A stretch of DNA of 64,000 bases from SMWC01 sp045561055 (GTDB taxonomy: Bacteria; Pseudomonadota; Gammaproteobacteria; Steroidobacterales; Rariloculaceae), in assembly GCA_045561055.1 (NCBI GenBank), contig JBJKYL010000018.1, positions 1 to 64,000 on the forward strand, written 5' to 3'. Under the pieces are notes generated by a model. The model saw only the letters and a program-made list of their open reading frames with translations. It was not told the origin of the DNA and searched no databases. The position numbers and the translations under genes were made by a program. Every line of letters starts with the position of its first letter. Within the stretch, counting starts at the first letter, position 1. Below, one piece after another: positions 63,007 through 64,000 of this stretch.

Positions 63007-63411
63007 ATGACTGAAAACGCCGATACTTCCAAGCAAGGGTTGACGGAGCATTTAACACCGGAACAATATCGGATCACACAGGTGGCTGGTACAGAAGCTC
63101 CTTTCACGGGAGAGTATGTGGATAATAAGTCCGATGGCGTGTATCGGTGTATCTGCTGTGGTAAGGCATTGTTTTCTTCAGCGCAAAAGTACGATTCAGG
63201 TACGGGATGGCCGAGTTTCTGGTCACCTATTATTGGTGACGCAGTGGTCGTCCGCGAGGATCGTTCACTGGGAGTTATTCGAGAGGAGGTTATTTGCTCT
63301 GGCTGCAACGCTCATTTAGGACATATCTTTCCCGACGGTCCGCAGCCAACCGGACAACGTTATTGTATCAATTCGGCAGCACTAAACTTCCATCAGGATA
63401 GCAATGGCTGA
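63007..63411 (+). CDS. msrB: Peptide methionine (R)-sulfoxide reductase
   Basis: 134 residues. Reduces the R-sulfoxide of methionine. Zn-binding CxxC pairs CICCGKALF and CSGCNAHLGH, substrate region GTGWPSFWSP, and catalytic Cys in GQRYCINSAALNF. The fold is complete. It is a Cys enzyme, not a Sec form. No msrA is visible nearby. Confidence 0.96.
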   Translation: MTENADTSKQGLTEHLTPEQYRITQVAGTEAPFTGEYVDNKSDGVYRCICCGKALFSSAQKYDSGTGWPSFWSPIIGDAVVVREDRSLGVIREEVICSGCNAHLGHIFPDGPQPTGQRYCINSAALNFHQDSNG

Positions 63412-63624
63412 TCCTACTTCGGAGTCACTAGTCTAAGAGAGCGGATGACTATTCGAGCGCTTAAAATAGAAAAAATTAGTGTGCGCGGTTTGGTTGGCGA
63501 TATTCCAAAGCTTGGGCACACTCATTCGCTTCATGGTAGCACTATGGTAAATAAGTTCGCCCGCGCGTTCGCGCGAAGTTTACTTCTAGAGGTTGCTGTC
63601 AAACTACTACCGCGAGGGTCGTGA

Positions 63625-64000
63625 TGATCAAACAACTTCGGGATATTTTCAGTAACACTTTGATCAACGGGGACCATGATGACCCAGCAGTTCGCGATCA
63701 TGCTCTACGGTTGGCGACAGCGGTTTTGTTGATTGAAGTTGTTCGTGCTGATTACGAAGAAAATACTAACGAAACCGAGGCGGTAATCCGACAGCTTCAA
63801 TTGCACTTCCAGTTGTCGGATGAAGAAACGCTGATTCTAGTCAAAGAAGCTGAAGAGAGAGCAGACCATTCCGTCTCGTTGCAGGAATTTACGCGCTTGC
63901 TTCACGAAAATTTATCGGTGTCCGAGAAGCACTCGATTATCGAAATGTTGTGGATAGTTGCTGTGGTAGATGATCATCTCGACAAGCATGAGGATTATGT
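63625..64000 (+). CDS. TerB-family (tellurite resistance-like) protein, 3' end outside window
   Basis: At least 125 residues, continuing beyond the window. Starts MIKQLRDIFSNTLINGDHDD and contains VRDHALRLATAVLLIEVVRADYEE, FTRLLHENLSVSEKHSIIEMLW and VVDDHLDKHEDY, the helical TerB/COG4103 pattern with acidic metal-site residues. ATG 63625 is preferred, GTG 63622 also possible; the frame is open back to an ATG at 63445, but that extension shows no similarity. Function unknown. Confidence 0.8.

Noticed and set aside
63445..63624. Upstream in-frame extension of the TerB-like gene
   Set aside because: The frame is open but the 60 extra residues show no similarity and the family starts at the MIKQLRD block.

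Overview
The window looks like one contiguous chromosomal segment of a free-living, probably marine, gammaproteobacterium of moderate GC. This rests on classic gammaproteobacterial gene orders: mutY-yggX, rhlB/trxA-rho, cutA-dsbD next to groESL, aroQ-accB-accC-prmA-dusB-fis-purH-purD, and an LPS inner-core block (hldD-waaF-kdkA). No rRNA, phage, insertion sequence or CRISPR array was seen. The only tRNA is tRNA-Phe(GAA). Species and genus cannot be assigned from the sequence alone.

Layout. 1-3.2 kb: mutY end, yggX, acetyl-CoA synthetase, tRNA-Phe. 3.5-9 kb: accessory block with a Yip1 membrane protein, a frameshifted Sel1 lipoprotein relic, an EF-hand protein coupled to a sulfatase, a Tat-exported FAH-family enzyme, and a secreted redoxin whose catalytic Cys codon is an in-frame TGA. 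9-16.4 kb: metA, a beta-propeller protein and a small catabolic cluster (DapA-family lyase, LigI-like amidohydrolase, beta-hydroxyacid dehydrogenase, cupin, Ldh-type oxidoreductase). 16.6-23.5 kb: a complete moxR-Bat operon. 23.5-35 kb: gloA, an OmpA-type envelope protein, greB, lipA, sohB, rhomboid, a giant 5-oxoprolinase, an internally deleted EF-G relic, cysQ, and a YrfG-like nucleotidase. 35-38.7 kb: rhlB, a 10-copy minisatellite, trxA and rho. 38.7-49.5 kb: a long minus-strand run from cutA/dsbD through fatty-acid, purine and tRNA-modification genes. 49.5-51.7 kb: groESL with a sigma-32-like promoter plus CIRCE. 52-58 kb: LPS core and lipid A acyltransferase genes. 58-64 kb: a ppiD relic, nhaB, htpG, msrB and the start of a TerB-like gene.

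Themes. Envelope and periplasmic thiol-redox functions recur: a DsbD with two N-terminal alpha domains, a TlpA-like thioredoxin, thioredoxin, MsrB, and the predicted selenoprotein. The last fuses a UxxC redoxin domain to a DsbD-alpha-like domain and is the most interesting object here: the TGA is exactly at the position occupied by Cys in the family, the frame stays open for 273 more codons, and a hairpin with the geometry of a bacterial SECIS element follows. Heat-shock control is visible at two loci (groESL and htpG). Three gene relics (Sel1 lipoprotein, EF-G-like, ppiD-like) point to ongoing gene decay, or in part to sequencing error. The bulk of the rest is ordinary housekeeping.
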